Shown here: in pieces, positions 20,454 through 21,267 of the stretch
Numbering within the stretch: position 1 is the first letter of the stretch
Layout: every line of letters begins with the position of its first letter
DNA from: JAZGDL01 sp036477795
Lineage (GTDB): Bacteria; Planctomycetota; Phycisphaerae; UBA1845
Reading direction: 5' to 3'
Assembly: GCA_036477795.1 (NCBI GenBank)
Contig: JAZGDL010000148.1
Location: forward strand, 1-21,267
Length of the DNA stretch: 21,267 bases
Notes under the pieces: generated by a model
What the model was told of the DNA's origin: nothing
What the model saw: only the letters and a program-made list of their open reading frames with translations
Databases searched by the model: none
Made by a program: the position numbers and the translations under genes

Positions 20454-21267
20454 ATGAATAGTCTAGATTTTCTACGTCTGGTCGATTCGATCAGCCGCGA
20501 CAAGAACATTGACAAGGACCTGGTGTTTGAAGACATCGAGACCGCCATGGTATCGGCGGCGCGAAAGGCCTACGGCGTGGAGGACGGCGTCTACGTGAAG
20601 ATCGATCGGGTCACCGGCGAGATCGAGGCGACGGTCAACGGTGAACCGGTGGATATGAAAACGCTGGGTCGGATCGCGGCCCAGACCGCCAAACAGGTGA
20701 TGATTCAGCGGATCCGGGAGGCGGAGCGCAGCAGCGTCTTCGAGGAGTTTTCGCAGAAGGTCGGCACCATCGTGACCAGTACGGTTTCACGATTTGAGGG
20801 CGGGGCGTTGATCGTCAACATGGGCCGGGCGGAGGGTTACCTGCCAAGGAGTGAGCAGATTCCGGGCGAGAGCCATCATCCCGGCGAGCGGATTCGGGCG
20901 ATGATTCTGGACGTTCGCGAATCTCCTTATCAAGTGCGGATTGCCCTGACCCGGACTCATCCGGACTACATTCGCCGGCTGTTTGAAGTCGAGGTCCCGG
21001 AGGTGTCGGAGCGGACTATCGAGATCCGTGCTCTGGCCCGTGAGGCGGGCTATCGAACCAAGGTGGCGGTGGCCAGCATCGATTCAAGAGTCGACGCGGT
21101 GGGGGCGTGCGTCGGCGTTCGCGGGAGTCGCATCCGTAATATCGTTGATGAACTGGGCGGCGAGAAGATCGACATCGTTCGTTGGAACGAGTCATCGCAG
21201 ATTCTGATTTCCAACGCGCTCAAGCCGGCGGAGATTCAGGAGGTGGCCCTTTGCTTCGAGCTGGGCC
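20454..21267 (+). CDS. nusA: Transcription factor NusA (partial, runs off the window)
   Basis: The first 271 codons of NusA, which binds RNA polymerase and modulates pausing, termination and antitermination. The N-terminal RNA-polymerase-binding domain (MNSLDFLRLVDSI..., to about residue 97) is followed by an S1 domain (GTIVTSTVSRFEGGALIVNM...) and KH1 (VDAVGACVGVRGSRIRNIV, then GGEKIDIVRW). The end lies in KH2 or just before it. The N-terminal domain is about 30 residues shorter than in E. coli, missing a stretch before AQTAKQVMIQ; planctomycete NusA proteins share this as I recall. AAGGAG lies 12 bases before the ATG, far but recognisable. The usual neighbour rimP is not upstream. The frame is open to the window edge. 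Confidence 0.95.
   Translation, partial: MNSLDFLRLVDSISRDKNIDKDLVFEDIETAMVSAARKAYGVEDGVYVKIDRVTGEIEATVNGEPVDMKTLGRIAAQTAKQVMIQRIREAERSSVFEEFSQKVGTIVTSTVSRFEGGALIVNMGRAEGYLPRSEQIPGESHHPGERIRAMILDVRESPYQVRIALTRTHPDYIRRLFEVEVPEVSERTIEIRALAREAGYRTKVAVASIDSRVDAVGACVGVRGSRIRNIVDELGGEKIDIVRWNESSQILISNALKPAEIQEVALCFELG

Overview
The window looks like a piece of a high-GC Planctomycetota chromosome, possibly Phycisphaerae-like. The evidence is the partial NusA, which has a short N-terminal domain and a planctomycete-style sequence, a secreted protein with an IPTL-CTERM-type sorting tail, large secreted proteins with cysteine-rich repeats, and intergenic gaps packed with short palindromic repeats. Lineage is an inference from sequence style; there is no rRNA marker here.

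Layout. Everything from 113 to 18746 is on the minus strand: an IPTL-CTERM surface protein (113-811), an integral membrane protein with an unreliable N-terminus (1037-2026), a lipoprotein (2332-3075), a large endonuclease I with a lamin-tail-like domain and cysteine-rich repeats (3478-6048), a membrane glycosyltransferase fused to TPRs (6297-8618), a shorter endonuclease I paralogue (8877-10184), a matrixin-type zinc metalloprotease (10726-12381) overlapping by 4 bp a small secreted protein (12378-12995), a GspE/PilB secretion ATPase (13401-15077), an FHA-GAF-PP2C phosphatase (15439-17097) and a probably degenerate alpha/beta-hydrolase (17394-18746). After a divergent intergenic region with a near-consensus sigma-70 promoter, the plus strand carries a MalK/UgpC-type ABC ATPase (19036-20211) and the start of nusA (20454 to the window end).

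How the genes relate. The two nucleases and the metalloprotease share a C-terminal architecture: Dicty_CTDC-like cysteine repeats, then a knottin-like CC tail. They also have related G+C-rich hairpins just past their stops. They look like one family of secreted hydrolases with a common anchoring or delivery module. The GspE ATPase and the FHA phosphatase could belong to the export machinery and its control, but that link is only proximity.

Most notable signal. The two nuclease genes share an upstream leader of about 266 bp with only 9 differences, and only 1 in the first 170 bp, while the adjoining signal-peptide DNA is only about 85% identical by eye. The leader can fold into several hairpins with mutually exclusive alternatives. 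In the second copy the original ribosome-binding site and first 11 codons survive as an 18-codon upstream ORF whose stop overlaps the Shine-Dalgarno of the real gene. Several repeat families, some with compensatory stem changes, fill most gaps.
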